A stretch of DNA of 64,000 nt from JAAZBA01 sp964461815 (GCA_964461815.1 CAYWVF010000010.1:14094-78093), one strand, 5' to 3'. Counted from the first letter of the stretch, positions 26,097 to 36,088 are shown. The notes: generated by a model from the sequence alone, not told the origin. Program-made: numbers and translations.

Positions 26097-27275
26097 TTAA
26101 AAATGAATAAACTTCGAAACTACCTTACGTGCAGCCTTATAAATATTTCCCTCCAATTCACCCTGCGCCGCTTTAAGCTGACTTCGGATCTCTATATGCT
26201 GTGGACAATGCTTCTCGCATTTTCCGCAGCCAATACAATTTGATGCAGCAGTGGAATTCTGACGCAGTGCCGTACACATAAAGTAATCTACCAACGACCA
26301 GAACTTTCCCTCCGCATATCGGCGATTATATGCCGCAAACGTTCCCGGGATGTCAACGCCTCGTGGACATGGCATACAATATCCGCACCCTGTACATCCG
26401 ACCTTCATTTTTGCGTTGATCGCCTTTACTACGTTTTGAAGCATCGTCTCATCATCTTCGGTAAGCTCGCCTACGCTTGAGGTCGATGCAGTGTTGATAT
26501 TGTCACGCACCATTTCTTCCGAATTCATTCCCGACAGCACGACCGTTATCTCAGGCTGATTCCACAGCCAACGAAATGCCCATTGTGCCGGTGTATACTT
26601 TGTTTTATGCTCCGCAAATATTTTCTTTGCATCCTCCGGCAAACGATTTACAAGCTTTCCACCTCTGAGTGGCTCCATAATTATTACCGCAAGACCCTTT
26701 TCATGTGCATAGTTAAGTCCGCGTCTTCCCGCCTGAGAATGCTCGTCCATATAATTATACTGTATCTGGCAAAAATCCCAATCGTATGCATCTACCAGCT
26801 TACAGAACATATCGGAATTTCCATGATATGAGAAGCCTATCTGACGAATCGCACCGGATGCTTTCTTTTCCTCTATCCACGCTTCTATTCCGAGAGCCTT
26901 CAATCTTTCCCATGTGTCTGTATCTGTCAGCATATGCATAAGGTAGTAATCGATGTGATCTGTGCGGAGACGTGACAGCTCTTCGGCAAACAGCTTATCG
27001 AGTGTATCTCCGGTCTTTATCATATAGTGAGGCAGCTTCGTTGCAATATATACCTTATCACGTATATTATTTCTCTCGAAAATTTCTCCTACGGCAGCTT
27101 CACTTCCGGGATATATATACGCAGTATCGTAATAATTTACACCCGCTTCATATGCTGTCATTATCTCACGTTCGGTTTCTTCCATATCTATCGAGCCGAG
27201 CTTTCGCGGAAATCTCATGCATCCGAAGCCAAGCACCGACAGCTCATTTCCGTATTTATCACTACGATATTTCAT
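26097..27275 (-). CDS. Aldo/keto reductase with C-terminal 4Fe-4S domain
   Basis: The 392-residue protein is a TIM-barrel aldo/keto reductase with the catalytic tetrad D50, Y55, K80 and H114. It has a C-terminal ferredoxin-like domain with CTGCGYCMPCPRG and CIGCGKCEKHCP. This fused form is common in anaerobes and probably accepts electrons from ferredoxin or a flavin partner. The substrate is unknown. GAAGGGG precedes the ATG. Confidence 0.9.
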   Translation of the reverse strand: MKYRSDKYGNELSVLGFGCMRFPRKLGSIDMEETEREIMTAYEAGVNYYDTAYIYPGSEAAVGEIFERNNIRDKVYIATKLPHYMIKTGDTLDKLFAEELSRLRTDHIDYYLMHMLTDTDTWERLKALGIEAWIEEKKASGAIRQIGFSYHGNSDMFCKLVDAYDWDFCQIQYNYMDEHSQAGRRGLNYAHEKGLAVIIMEPLRGGKLVNRLPEDAKKIFAEHKTKYTPAQWAFRWLWNQPEITVVLSGMNSEEMVRDNINTASTSSVGELTEDDETMLQNVVKAINAKMKVGCTGCGYCMPCPRGVDIPGTFAAYNRRYAEGKFWSLVDYFMCTALRQNSTAASNCIGCGKCEKHCPQHIEIRSQLKAAQGELEGNIYKAARKVVSKFIHF

Positions 27276-27600
27276 TTCAATTGACCCCTTCTTTTTTTTA
27301 TATTATATCACTAAAAGCATTCTTTCGCAACATGATCGGACAATATAACTTTCATCGTATTATAAAAATATGCTATCAGTTTTTCATTATAGCTAGACAA
27401 GCAGACAATATTTTGATATAATATAAAATGATATAGCAACTATAACATTTTTATGTATGTTCTCTGTTTTTTCAGAATCAGCCTTTTTACAGCGGTTTTT
27501 CACGCATTAATAGGCTTTGACAATTGCATACAGAATAAATTTGAAGCAATGGCGGTATATTAAAACAGATATATCACCTGTTCATTAAACGAGGTATACT
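27276..27600. promoter_or_regulatory. Divergent intergenic region with two promoters
   Basis: Leftward, TTGCGA (27325-27330) and TATAAT (27302-27307) with a 17-bp spacer would drive the aldo/keto reductase gene. Rightward, TAGACA (27394-27399) and TATAAT (27417-27422), also 17 bp apart, would drive the phosphodiesterase gene with a leader of about 170 nt. I see no strong secondary structure or known riboswitch in that leader. Confidence 0.6.
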
Positions 27601-28152
27601 ATGAAATTATTTATTGCATCCGATATCCACGGCTCAGCATACTATTGTAAAAAGCTTCTTGAGGCTTACAGCTCTGAAAAAGCTGACCGTATGCTCCTGC
27701 TCGGAGACATTCTCTACCACGGTCCCAGAAATGATCTTCCCGTAGAATATGCTCCCAAAGCTGTGGCAGCCATGCTCAATGATCTAAAGGACAGTATTTA
27801 CTGTGTTCGCGGCAATTGTGACACAGATGCTGATCAGATGCTCCTTGAATTTCCGATCATGGCAGATTATATCACGCTTTTCGTAGGTGATCGTGCTATA
27901 TTTGCCACTCATGGTCACAAATTTAATCAAAACTCTCTGCCGCCGCTTCACAAAGGCGACATTCTTCTTCACGGACACACTCACGTCCCGAAATGTACAG
28001 AGTTCGATTCATATGTTTACTGTAACCCAGGCTCTGTCTCCATTCCAAAAGAATGCTCCGAGCACAGCTACATTATACTTGAAAGCAATGAGCTCATCTG
28101 GAAAACACTCGAGGGTAAAATCTATATGCAATATTCTTTACAGGAGGGATAA
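27601..28152 (+). CDS. YfcE/MJ0936-type metallophosphodiesterase
   Basis: The 183-residue calcineurin-like phosphodiesterase has metal-ligand motifs DIHG (8-11), GDILYHG, GNCD, THGH and HGHTH in the family order. It closely resembles E. coli YfcE in length. The physiological substrate is unknown. ACGAGG precedes the ATG. The lysR gene follows 6 bp after its stop. Confidence 0.92.
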   Translation: MKLFIASDIHGSAYYCKKLLEAYSSEKADRMLLLGDILYHGPRNDLPVEYAPKAVAAMLNDLKDSIYCVRGNCDTDADQMLLEFPIMADYITLFVGDRAIFATHGHKFNQNSLPPLHKGDILLHGHTHVPKCTEFDSYVYCNPGSVSIPKECSEHSYIILESNELIWKTLEGKIYMQYSLQEG

Positions 28153-28158
28153 GCAGAA

Positions 28159-29079
28159 ATGAATATCATGCACATGAAATATGCCGTTGAAATCGCAAAG
28201 GCAGGCTCAATAAATAAGGCATCCGACATTCTGCTTATTGCACAGCCTAACCTCAGCCGTTCCGTAAAGGAGCTTGAAGCTGATCTCGGAATCACTATTT
28301 TCGACCGTTCCTCCAAAGGAATGTTTCTCACTCCGGAGGGTGAGGAATTTATCGGATATGCCAAGAAGATCCTTGAGCAGATAGACGAAGTCGAAGCAAT
28401 GTACAAAACAGGACTTCCCGAAAAACAGAAATTCTCGATATCTGTGCCGAGATCAAGCTATATTTCCGATGCTTTTGCTAATTTTTCTATACTTTTAAGC
28501 GATAAGCCTGCCGAAATAGTCTACAACGAAACAAACTCACTAAACACAATAAACAACATCCTGCAGTCCGATTATAATCTCGGTATCATAAGATATTCCA
28601 AGAGCTACGATAAGTACTTCAAAAAATTTCTCGACGAAAAAAGCTTATCCTATGAGCTGATTTCCGAGTTTACGCCGTTGCTTATTGTCAGCGCAGACAG
28701 TGAGCTGGCAAAGAAGCCTGAGCTGAAGCTCTCCGATCTTAACAGCTTTATCGAGATAGTCCACGACGATCAGTTTGTGCCTGCACTCCCTGTATCGGCA
28801 GTCAAGAGAGAAGAGTTATCCGACAATATATCACGCAGGATATTTGTTTTTGAACGTGCAAGCCAATTCGATCTGTTATCCAAAAACAATAAGACATTTA
28901 TGTGGGGCTCGGCACTTCCCGATAAGCTTCTCAAGGAGTATTCTTTTGTTCAGCGAAGCTGTGCCGAATATCAGAAATTATACAAGGACGTTCTGATCTA
29001 CCGTAAGGATTACCGTCTTTCTGAGCTGGACAAGAAATTCATAACTGAGCTGTGCAATTCAAAGCGCAGGTATTTGTAG
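28159..29079 (+). CDS. LysR-family transcriptional regulator
   Basis: The 306-residue protein has an N-terminal winged helix-turn-helix (about residues 3-62, with GSINKASDILLIAQPNLSRS). A C-terminal periplasmic-binding-like effector domain follows. The effector and targets are unknown. GGAGGGAT precedes the ATG. It is co-transcribed with the phosphodiesterase and is not divergent from an obvious target operon. Confidence 0.9.
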   Translation: MNIMHMKYAVEIAKAGSINKASDILLIAQPNLSRSVKELEADLGITIFDRSSKGMFLTPEGEEFIGYAKKILEQIDEVEAMYKTGLPEKQKFSISVPRSSYISDAFANFSILLSDKPAEIVYNETNSLNTINNILQSDYNLGIIRYSKSYDKYFKKFLDEKSLSYELISEFTPLLIVSADSELAKKPELKLSDLNSFIEIVHDDQFVPALPVSAVKREELSDNISRRIFVFERASQFDLLSKNNKTFMWGSALPDKLLKEYSFVQRSCAEYQKLYKDVLIYRKDYRLSELDKKFITELCNSKRRYL

Positions 29080-29241
29080 GGTATATCAAAAACCATCATC
29101 GGTTATGCTTTTTTCTATCATTTGTCTGTATAACCGCTCTGTTTTGCCGAAATATACGCAGCTTATGTTCTGTGTCTTGTTACGTTTTTGCTTCCGCATT
29201 CACGCTAGCTCATGCATTATTTCGGATCTGTTTTCGATTAC

Positions 29242-29280
29242 AAACGGTCGCAGTTTGACTGCTGCCGTTTTTTCTTTTTT
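29242..29280 (+). terminator. Terminator after lysR
   Basis: A two-part stem is present: AAACGG (29242-29247) with CCGTTT (29265-29270), and GCAGT with ACTGC inside, with a TTG loop. It is followed by TTTCTTTTTT. It separates lysR from the nfn-hyd operon. Confidence 0.8.
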
Positions 29281-29450
29281 CCTTTCCCGTTATGAGTAAA
29301 TTAACCAATACTTACATTGTAAAACCGTGTCCGGTTATATCAATACATATAATATCGATAAGCTTTTATAGTAATTCCTATTTTCGTCAAAAAGTGATAC
29401 AATTATATTACGAATGTACAAATAGTAGATTTCAAAAAAGGAGATTTGTT
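29281..29450. other. Region upstream of nfnA
   Basis: Together with 29080-29241 this makes about 370 bp without a gene. A TACAAT (29398-29403) or TATATT (29404-29409) could be the -10 box for nfnA, but no good -35 is visible. I looked for a Rex operator (TTGTTAAN4TTAACAA type) here and before the hydrogenase genes and did not find one. Confidence 0.4.
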
Positions 29451-30299
29451 ATGTATAAAATTGTTCGGAAGAAAAACCTCAATCCTACAGTAACCCAAAT
29501 GGAGATCGACGCTCCATTCGTTGCAAAAAAAGCAAAACCGGGACAATTCATCATTCTCCGTGTTGATGAAGACGGCGAACGCATTCCTCTTACTATCGCA
29601 GGCTGCGATGAAAAGGAAGGCACTGTAAAAATTATATTCCAGATCGTCGGTGGAACAACAACAAAGCTCAATGCCAAAAATGAGGGTGACTACATACAGG
29701 ACTTCGTAGGTCCTCTCGGAGTTGCCACACATACAGACGGAATAAAGAAAGTATGTATCATCGGCGGCGGCGTAGGCTGTGCTATTGCGATGCCTGTTGC
29801 CGAGGAATTTCATAAGCTCGGTGCAGAGGTCACAAGCATTATAGGCTTCAGAAATAAGGATCTTGTTATCCTTGAGGATGAATTCAATGCTTGCTCCGAC
29901 AAAATGATAATGATGACAGATGACGGATCCTACGGACGTCACGGCAATGTTACGATCCCGCTCAAGGAGATGCTTGAAAGCGGAGAAAAATTCGACGAAA
30001 TAATAACGATCGGTCCTCTGATAATGATGAAGTTTGTTGTTGCTACAGCTAAGCCCTTTGATGTACCTGTAACCGTATCCATGAACCCGATCATGATCGA
30101 TGGTACAGGCATGTGCGGCGGATGCAGACTTACACTCAATCAGGACGGTAAAAAGGTCACAAAGTTCGCATGTGTTGACGGCCCTGACTTCAACGGCTAT
30201 GAAATCGATTTTGACGAGGCAATGTCTCGTGGCAGAATGTATGCTGATTTTGAGCGTCATGCATACGAAGAAGCTTGCAACCTGTTCAAGAAAGCGTAA
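29451..30299 (+). CDS. nfnA: NfnA, ferredoxin:NADP oxidoreductase subunit A
   Basis: The 282-residue FAD/NAD(H)-binding protein of the ferredoxin-NADP reductase/PyrK type has an N-terminal beta barrel with an FAD motif (RIPLTIAG). The NAD domain contains IGGGVGCA, and a C-terminal [2Fe-2S] site has MCGGCR. Together with the next gene it matches NfnAB, which couples NADH and reduced ferredoxin to NADP+ reduction by electron bifurcation. I chose the ATG at 29451, with AAAGGAGA upstream; a longer in-frame extension has no family support. The next gene follows 14 bp later. Confidence 0.9.
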   Translation: MYKIVRKKNLNPTVTQMEIDAPFVAKKAKPGQFIILRVDEDGERIPLTIAGCDEKEGTVKIIFQIVGGTTTKLNAKNEGDYIQDFVGPLGVATHTDGIKKVCIIGGGVGCAIAMPVAEEFHKLGAEVTSIIGFRNKDLVILEDEFNACSDKMIMMTDDGSYGRHGNVTIPLKEMLESGEKFDEIITIGPLIMMKFVVATAKPFDVPVTVSMNPIMIDGTGMCGGCRLTLNQDGKKVTKFACVDGPDFNGYEIDFDEAMSRGRMYADFERHAYEEACNLFKKA

Positions 30300-30313
30300 G
30301 GAGGAACGAAACA

Positions 30314-31723
30314 ATGGCTATAAATCCTAAGAAACATGAAATGCCTACACAAGAAGCTAGTGTAAGAGCACATAATTTTAACGAAGTGGCACTCGGCTAC
30401 AATGAAGAGATGGCCGTTGCGGAAGCTCAGCGCTGTCTCAACTGTAAAAATAAGCCCTGTATTTCCGGCTGCCCTGTCAATATAAATATTCCTGATTTTA
30501 TTTCTCATATCAAGGAAGGCGATTTTGAAGGCGCATATCAGGAAATTTCAAAATCATCCTCTCTCCCGGCAGTATGCGGTCGTGTATGTCCGCAGGAAAC
30601 ACAGTGCGAAAGCAAATGTACACTCGGCATCAAATTCGAGCCGGTCGGTATCGGTCGTCTTGAGCGTTTCGTTGCAGACTGGCACAACGAAAATGTAAAA
30701 GAGCTGCCCCAGGTTCCGGAATCTAACGGTCACAAGGTCGCTATCGTAGGCTCAGGCCCCTCCGGATTGACATGTGCAGGTGATCTTGCCAAGAAAGGCT
30801 ATGCAGTAACTGTTTTCGAAGCATTGCACACAGCCGGCGGCGTTCTGGTTTACGGTATCCCTGAGTTCAGACTTCCTAAGGCTATAGTTGCCAAAGAAGT
30901 AGATACTCTGAAGGCTCTCGGAGTTGATGTTGAACCTAACATTGTCATCGGTAAAACACTTACAATAGATGAGCTCTTTGATATGGGCTACGAAGCTGTA
31001 TTTATAGGCTCAGGTGCAGGTCTTCCAAGCTTTATGGGTATCCCCGGCGAATCACTCAAGGGTGTTTACTCTGCTAACGAATTCCTTACAAGAAGCAACC
31101 TCATGAAGGCATATAAGGACAACCCGGCCACACCGATCATGAAGGGCGGCAAAGTAGCAGTTGTAGGCGGCGGTAACGTTGCAATGGACGCTGCAAGAAC
31201 GGCTCTTCGTCTCGGAGCAGATAAGGTTTATATCGTATATCGTCGTTCTATGGATGAGCTTCCCGCACGTAAGGAAGAGGTTGAACATGCAATGGAGGAA
31301 GGCATCGACTTCCAGCTTCTCAGAAATCCTGTTGAGATCCTCGGCTACAAGAACCCCGACGATCCTCGTGATCCGAGAAACGGATTTGTTACAGGTATGC
31401 GTTGCATAAAGATGGAGCTTGGAGAGCCTGATGCAAAGGGAAGAAGAAGACCTATTCCTGTTGAAGGCAGTGAATATGACATTGATGTTGATACAGTTGT
31501 TATGTCTATCGGTACTACACCGAATCCTCTTATCAAGAATACAACAGGCGGACTCGACGTCAATTCACGTGGCGGTATTATTGTTAACGAATACGGTCTC
31601 ACCTCTCGTGACGCTGTATATGCCGGCGGTGATGCTGTTACAGGCGCTGCAACGGTTATCTCTGCCATGGGTGCAGGTAAGGTCGCTGCTCGTGCAATTG
31701 ATGAATATCTTTCAAACAAATAA
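30314..31723 (+). CDS. nfnB: NfnB, NADPH-binding subunit (GltD-like)
   Basis: The 469-residue protein is homologous to the small subunit of glutamate synthase. The N-terminal Fe-S region has CLNCKNKPCISGCPV and CGRVCPQETQCESKC. FAD- and NADPH-binding Rossmann motifs follow (VGSGPSGL and VGGGNVAMD). Annotation pipelines often call it gltA or gltD. Placement directly after nfnA and before the hydrogenase genes favours NfnB. AAGGAGGA precedes the ATG. Confidence 0.9.
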   Translation: MAINPKKHEMPTQEASVRAHNFNEVALGYNEEMAVAEAQRCLNCKNKPCISGCPVNINIPDFISHIKEGDFEGAYQEISKSSSLPAVCGRVCPQETQCESKCTLGIKFEPVGIGRLERFVADWHNENVKELPQVPESNGHKVAIVGSGPSGLTCAGDLAKKGYAVTVFEALHTAGGVLVYGIPEFRLPKAIVAKEVDTLKALGVDVEPNIVIGKTLTIDELFDMGYEAVFIGSGAGLPSFMGIPGESLKGVYSANEFLTRSNLMKAYKDNPATPIMKGGKVAVVGGGNVAMDAARTALRLGADKVYIVYRRSMDELPARKEEVEHAMEEGIDFQLLRNPVEILGYKNPDDPRDPRNGFVTGMRCIKMELGEPDAKGRRRPIPVEGSEYDIDVDTVVMSIGTTPNPLIKNTTGGLDVNSRGGIIVNEYGLTSRDAVYAGGDAVTGAATVISAMGAGKVAARAIDEYLSNK

Positions 31724-31776
31724 ACCAATACAACATGCAGCTTATATCTGAGAAAAAAGAAAAAGGAGAACGCTAA

Positions 31777-32268
31777 ATGAACTCACAATTCGATTTCGCA
31801 GTCGTTGATCAGATACTTTCTGTGAACAATTACAGTCAGCAGGCTATAATTGCGATCCTGCAAGAGATCCAGGAGCACTATCACTATTTACCTCGTGAAG
31901 TATTTCCGCATCTTTCGGAAAAGCTCGGCATGAGTGAAGCAAGAATCTACAGTGTTGCTACTTTCTATGAGAACTTCTCTCTCGAGCCCAAGGGAAAGTA
32001 TGTCATCAAGATCTGCGATGGTACTGCATGTCATGTACGTCGCTCCATTCCAATCCTTGATCGTCTGCGCAAAGAGCTCGGTCTCAATGAAAGCAAAAAG
32101 ACAACTGATGATCTGTGCTTCACACTGGAAACAGTATCATGTCTCGGAGCATGCGGACTTGCCCCGGTACTTACAGTAAATGATGTCGTTCATCCGGCAA
32201 TGACACCGGACAAGGCATCTGAGCTTTTGAAACAGCTGAGGGAGGAAATAGCCAATGATAAAAAATAG
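31777..32268 (+). CDS. hydC: NuoE-like [2Fe-2S] subunit of NAD-linked [FeFe]-hydrogenase
   Basis: The 163-residue thioredoxin-like [2Fe-2S] protein has cluster cysteines C80, C85, C122 and C126 (CDGTACH and SCLGACG). This corresponds to HydC of bifurcating hydrogenases and HndA of the NADP-reducing type. AAAGGAG precedes the ATG. Its end overlaps the next gene by 14 bp. The symbol follows the Thermotoga scheme. Confidence 0.9.
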   Translation: MNSQFDFAVVDQILSVNNYSQQAIIAILQEIQEHYHYLPREVFPHLSEKLGMSEARIYSVATFYENFSLEPKGKYVIKICDGTACHVRRSIPILDRLRKELGLNESKKTTDDLCFTLETVSCLGACGLAPVLTVNDVVHPAMTPDKASELLKQLREEIANDKK

Positions 32269-34129
32269 AGAAGAGCTGAACTCATATCGCGAGGCATTTA
32301 AAAAAGCTTATGCCGTTCAGACAGAAAAAATCATCGTATGTGCAGGCACAGGCTGTGTTGCCGGCGGTTCACTGAATATATATGAAAGACTAAAGGAACT
32401 GATGGCTGAACGCAATATCCCTGTTTCCGTAGAGCTTGAGGTCGATCCTCATGACAGTTCCGTAGGACTTAAGAAGAGCGGATGTCACGGTTTCTGTGAG
32501 ATGGGTCCTCTTATGCGTATAGATCCGCAGGGATGGCTTTACACAAAGGTAAAGCTTGAGGACTGTGAAGAGATCGTTGAGAAAACAGTCGTAAAGGGCG
32601 AACATATCGAACGTCTTGCATATAAGAGAAATGATACTGTATACAAGAAGCAGGAAGAAATTCCTTTCTATCAGCAGCAGACACGTGTCGTTCTCGAGCA
32701 TTGTGGCAAGATCGATGCTAATTCTATCAGAGAATATCTTGCTATCGGCGGATATACAGCCTTTGAAAAGGCACTCTTTGATATGACAGCAGATGAAATA
32801 GTTGATGAGATCAGCAAATCCAATCTTCGTGGCAGGGGCGGCGGCGGATTCCCGGCAGGTCGTAAATGGGCTCAGGTAAAGCGCCAGAAAGATCCTCAGA
32901 AATATATCGTATGTAACGGCGACGAGGGTGACCCCGGTGCATTCATGGACAGAAGCATCATGGAGGGCGATCCTCACAGAATGCTGGAAGGCATGATGAT
33001 CGCAGGTATTGCTTGCGGTGCAAGTGAGGGCTATATTTATGTACGTGCCGAATATCCTCTTGCTATAGATCGTCTTAACAATGCCATAAAGCAGGCAGAG
33101 GAGCTTGGTCTCCTTGGCGATAATATACTCGGTACCGGATTTTCATTCCATATGCACATCAACCGTGGTGCCGGTGCATTTGTTTGCGGTGAAGGCAGTG
33201 CTCTTACAGCATCGATCGAAGGTAAGCGCGGATTCCCACGTGTAAAGCCTCCGCGTACAGTTGAGCATGGACTTTTTGACAAGCCCACCGTTCTTAATAA
33301 CGTTGAAACATTCGCAAATGTTGCTCAGATAATCAATAATGGTGCTGACTGGTATCTGACCTTAGGTACAGAGACAAGCCCCGGCACAAAAGCATTTGCT
33401 CTTACAGGTAATATCGTAAACACAGGCCTTATCGAAGTTCCTATGGGTACAACGCTCCGTGAGATTATCTTCAATATCGGCGGCGGTATGCGTGGCGACG
33501 GTGAGTTCAAGGCAGTTCAGATCGGCGGTCCGTCCGGTGCATGTCTTACAAAGGAGCATCTTGATCTTCCGCTCGATTTTGATACACTTAAAAAGGCTAA
33601 AGCCATGATCGGTTCAGGCGGTCTGGTAGTTATGGATTCTCACACCTGCATGGTAGAGGTTGCTCGCTTCTTCATGAACTTTACTCAGAATGAATCCTGC
33701 GGTAAGTGCATCCCGTGCCGTGAAGGTACAAAGCGTATGCTTGAGATCCTCGAGCGCATAGTTGCAGGCGAAGGCAAGGACGGCGATATCGAGCTTCTCC
33801 TTGAGCTTGCCGATACAATCTCCGCTACAGCTCTTTGCGGTCTCGGAAAATCCGCTCCGTCTCCGGTCGTCAGTACGATCAAGAACTTCAGAGATGAATA
33901 TGAAGCACATATTTACGAGAAGCGTTGCCCGGCTGGTGCTTGCCAGAAGCTTAAGAGAATCGTTATTGATCCGGCTCTCTGTAAAGGCTGCTCCAAATGT
34001 TCACGTCAGTGTCCTGTCAACGCTATCAGCGGTAAGATCAAGGAACCGTTCACTATCGATCTTTCGAAGTGTATCCGCTGTGGCAGTTGTATTGGTGCTT
34101 GCCCATTCCACGCTATTAAGGAGGAGTAA
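32255..34129 (+). CDS. hydB: NuoF-like flavoprotein subunit of NAD-linked [FeFe]-hydrogenase
   Basis: The 624-residue protein has an N-terminal thioredoxin-like [2Fe-2S] domain (CAGTGC, SGCHGFC). An FMN/NADH domain follows with the glycine-rich motif GRGGGGFPAGRKW and NGDEGDPGAFMDR. A [4Fe-4S] site is seen in ESCGKCIPCREGT, and the C-terminal 2[4Fe-4S] ferredoxin has CKGCSKCSRQCP and CIRCGSCIGACP. This is the electron-bifurcating HydB/HndC type that exchanges electrons with NAD(P)H. It overlaps hydC and lies 5 bp before hydA. Confidence 0.93.
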   Translation: MIKNREELNSYREAFKKAYAVQTEKIIVCAGTGCVAGGSLNIYERLKELMAERNIPVSVELEVDPHDSSVGLKKSGCHGFCEMGPLMRIDPQGWLYTKVKLEDCEEIVEKTVVKGEHIERLAYKRNDTVYKKQEEIPFYQQQTRVVLEHCGKIDANSIREYLAIGGYTAFEKALFDMTADEIVDEISKSNLRGRGGGGFPAGRKWAQVKRQKDPQKYIVCNGDEGDPGAFMDRSIMEGDPHRMLEGMMIAGIACGASEGYIYVRAEYPLAIDRLNNAIKQAEELGLLGDNILGTGFSFHMHINRGAGAFVCGEGSALTASIEGKRGFPRVKPPRTVEHGLFDKPTVLNNVETFANVAQIINNGADWYLTLGTETSPGTKAFALTGNIVNTGLIEVPMGTTLREIIFNIGGGMRGDGEFKAVQIGGPSGACLTKEHLDLPLDFDTLKKAKAMIGSGGLVVMDSHTCMVEVARFFMNFTQNESCGKCIPCREGTKRMLEILERIVAGEGKDGDIELLLELADTISATALCGLGKSAPSPVVSTIKNFRDEYEAHIYEKRCPAGACQKLKRIVIDPALCKGCSKCSRQCPVNAISGKIKEPFTIDLSKCIRCGSCIGACPFHAIKEE

Positions 34130-34134
34130 GAAAT

Positions 34135-35823
34135 ATGACAGATAAGGAATTTTTAACTATAGACGGTATTCCCGTTCAAATAGAAGGTGAAAAAAATCTT
34201 CTTGAGCTGATCCGTAAGATCGGTATAAAGATGCCTACATTCTGCTATCATTCCGAGCTTTCAATATATGGTGCATGCCGTATGTGTATGGTCGAGAATG
34301 AAAGAGGCGGACTTGATGCAGCCTGCTCTACCCCTCCACGTGCAGGAATGGTAATTAAAACAAATACAGAGCGTCTTCGCAGATATCGCAAGAATATTCT
34401 TGAGCTGCTGCTTGCAAATCACTGCCGTGACTGTACGACATGTGAAAACAATATCAATTGTAAGCTTCAGGATCTTGCAATGCGTTATAATATTGAGGGC
34501 GTTCGTTTCCCGAACACAGCAAAATCTTCTAAAGACGACGATACATCATCTCTTTGCATCACACGCGACAACGGCAAGTGTATTCTCTGCGGTGACTGCG
34601 TGAGAATGTGTAACGAGATCCAGAGCGTGGGTGCTATAGACTTCGCACACAGAGGCTCTAAGATGATAATCAGTACCGCTTTTGGAAAGCCGCTTTCCGA
34701 ATCTCCCTGCGTTGGCTGCGGTCAGTGTGCTGCTGTTTGTCCTACAGGTGCTATCGTTGTCAAGAACAACATCAATTCCGTTTGGAAGGCAATTGACGAT
34801 CCTACGATCAAAACGACCGTCCAGGTCGCTCCGGCTGTTCGTGTCGCTCTCGGTCGTGAGCTTGGTGTTAAGGATGGCGAAAATGTAATGGGCAAGATCG
34901 TTGCAGCATTGCGTCACATCGGATTTGATGAAGTATACGACACAACACTCGGCGCTGATCTTACGGTTCTTGAAGAATCCGAAGAGTTCCTCAGACGCCT
35001 TGAAGATAACAAAAATATCCCACTTATCACATCCTGCTGCCCGGGTTGGGTTCAGTACTGTGAGAAAAAGCATCCTGAGTTCCTTCCGAACGTGTCTACG
35101 TGCCGTTCACCTATGCAGATGTTGGCATCTATACTCAAGGATCAGAGCAAGAAGGCATCTCATAAGATGTTCCACGTTGCTGTAATGCCATGTACAGCCA
35201 AAAAGTTCGAGGCTGCACGTGATGAGTTCAAATCAGACGATATCCCGAATGTTGATGTAGTCATAACAACACAGGAGCTTATCAGGATGATAAAGGAATC
35301 AGGCATTATGTTTGATACACTTGAGCCTGAAGCAATAGATATGCCGTTTGGAACGATCTCCGGCGCCGGTGTGATCTTCGGCGTAACAGGCGGTGTAACA
35401 GAAGCCGTTCTCAGACGTGTTGCTACCAACAAGTCACGCAGCACACTGCTTACCGTTGCAAATGCAGGACAGCGCGGTATGGAAGGCATCAAGGAATTTA
35501 ACCTTACATATGGCGAATCAGAGCTGCACATAGCAGTTGTCAGCGGACTTAACAACGCAGAGATCATTCTCAACCGTGTAAAAGCCGGCGAACACTTCGA
35601 CTTTATTGAAGTAATGGCTTGCCCCGGTGGTTGTATCAACGGTGGCGGTCAGCCATTCGCTATGTCCGGTGAAAAGAATGATCGCAGCAAGGGTCTTTAC
35701 GAGGCAGACAGACTCCTCAGCGTTCGCCGCAGTGAAGAGAATCCTATTGTTTCAGCTCTCTACGATGGTATCTTAAAGGGTAAAGTACACGAATTATTGC
35801 ATGTTGATTATATAAAGGAATGA
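34135..35823 (+). CDS. hydA: [FeFe]-hydrogenase catalytic subunit
   Basis: This 562-residue protein evolves or consumes H2. Domains in order: an N-terminal [2Fe-2S] (C37, C48, C51, C64), a His-Cys3 [4Fe-4S] (H96, C100, C103, C109), 2[4Fe-4S] (C149-C159 and C192-C202), and the H-cluster domain. The latter has TSCCPGW (proton-relay C301 and ligand C302), MPCTAKK (C353) and MACPGGC (C496, C500). All H-cluster ligands are present, so it should be active. With HydB and HydC it matches the trimeric NAD-linked, probably bifurcating, hydrogenases. AGGAG precedes the ATG. Maturases HydEFG are not in the window. Confidence 0.96.
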   Translation: MTDKEFLTIDGIPVQIEGEKNLLELIRKIGIKMPTFCYHSELSIYGACRMCMVENERGGLDAACSTPPRAGMVIKTNTERLRRYRKNILELLLANHCRDCTTCENNINCKLQDLAMRYNIEGVRFPNTAKSSKDDDTSSLCITRDNGKCILCGDCVRMCNEIQSVGAIDFAHRGSKMIISTAFGKPLSESPCVGCGQCAAVCPTGAIVVKNNINSVWKAIDDPTIKTTVQVAPAVRVALGRELGVKDGENVMGKIVAALRHIGFDEVYDTTLGADLTVLEESEEFLRRLEDNKNIPLITSCCPGWVQYCEKKHPEFLPNVSTCRSPMQMLASILKDQSKKASHKMFHVAVMPCTAKKFEAARDEFKSDDIPNVDVVITTQELIRMIKESGIMFDTLEPEAIDMPFGTISGAGVIFGVTGGVTEAVLRRVATNKSRSTLLTVANAGQRGMEGIKEFNLTYGESELHIAVVSGLNNAEIILNRVKAGEHFDFIEVMACPGGCINGGGQPFAMSGEKNDRSKGLYEADRLLSVRRSEENPIVSALYDGILKGKVHELLHVDYIKE

Positions 35824-35830
35824 GGTTTGC

Positions 35831-36088
35831 ATGATGGTTGAACTTAGTGTATGTATCGGAAGCTCCTGCCATATAAACGGCGCACACAATATCGTAACGT
35901 CTTTTCAGCATTTGATCGAAGAATATGCACTTCACGACAAAGTTCATCTGGCGGCATCATTTTGCACTCGTAAGTGCAGCAGCAGCGGCGTAGCCGTAAC
36001 TCTCAATGGTGTAATACATCGTATTCCTGCTGAATTGGCAAGAAGCTTTTTCAAGGAAAATGTTTTACCCCTTGTCTCAGAAAACTGA
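35831..36088 (+). CDS. Small thioredoxin-like [2Fe-2S] ferredoxin (copy 1)
   Basis: The 85-residue single-domain protein is related to NuoE-type ferredoxins. Its cysteines C8, C13, C45 and C49 have C-x4-C-x31-C-x3-C spacing. It probably carries electrons for, or is an accessory to, the upstream hydrogenase. It begins 8 bp after hydA, and two adjacent ATGs (35831 and 35834) follow GAGG. A paralogue with identical cysteine spacing lies at 36948. Confidence 0.8.
   Translation: MMVELSVCIGSSCHINGAHNIVTSFQHLIEEYALHDKVHLAASFCTRKCSSSGVAVTLNGVIHRIPAELARSFFKENVLPLVSEN

Noticed and set aside
29403..30314. Long minus-strand frame opposite nfnA
   Set aside because: The plus strand encodes a clear NfnA with cofactor motifs. 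The minus frame is Cys/His-rich low-complexity shadow sequence without family features.
29080..31776. Rex operator in the nfn/hyd region
   Set aside because: No TTGTTAAN4TTAACAA-like palindrome was found by eye; a matrix scan could still find a weak site.
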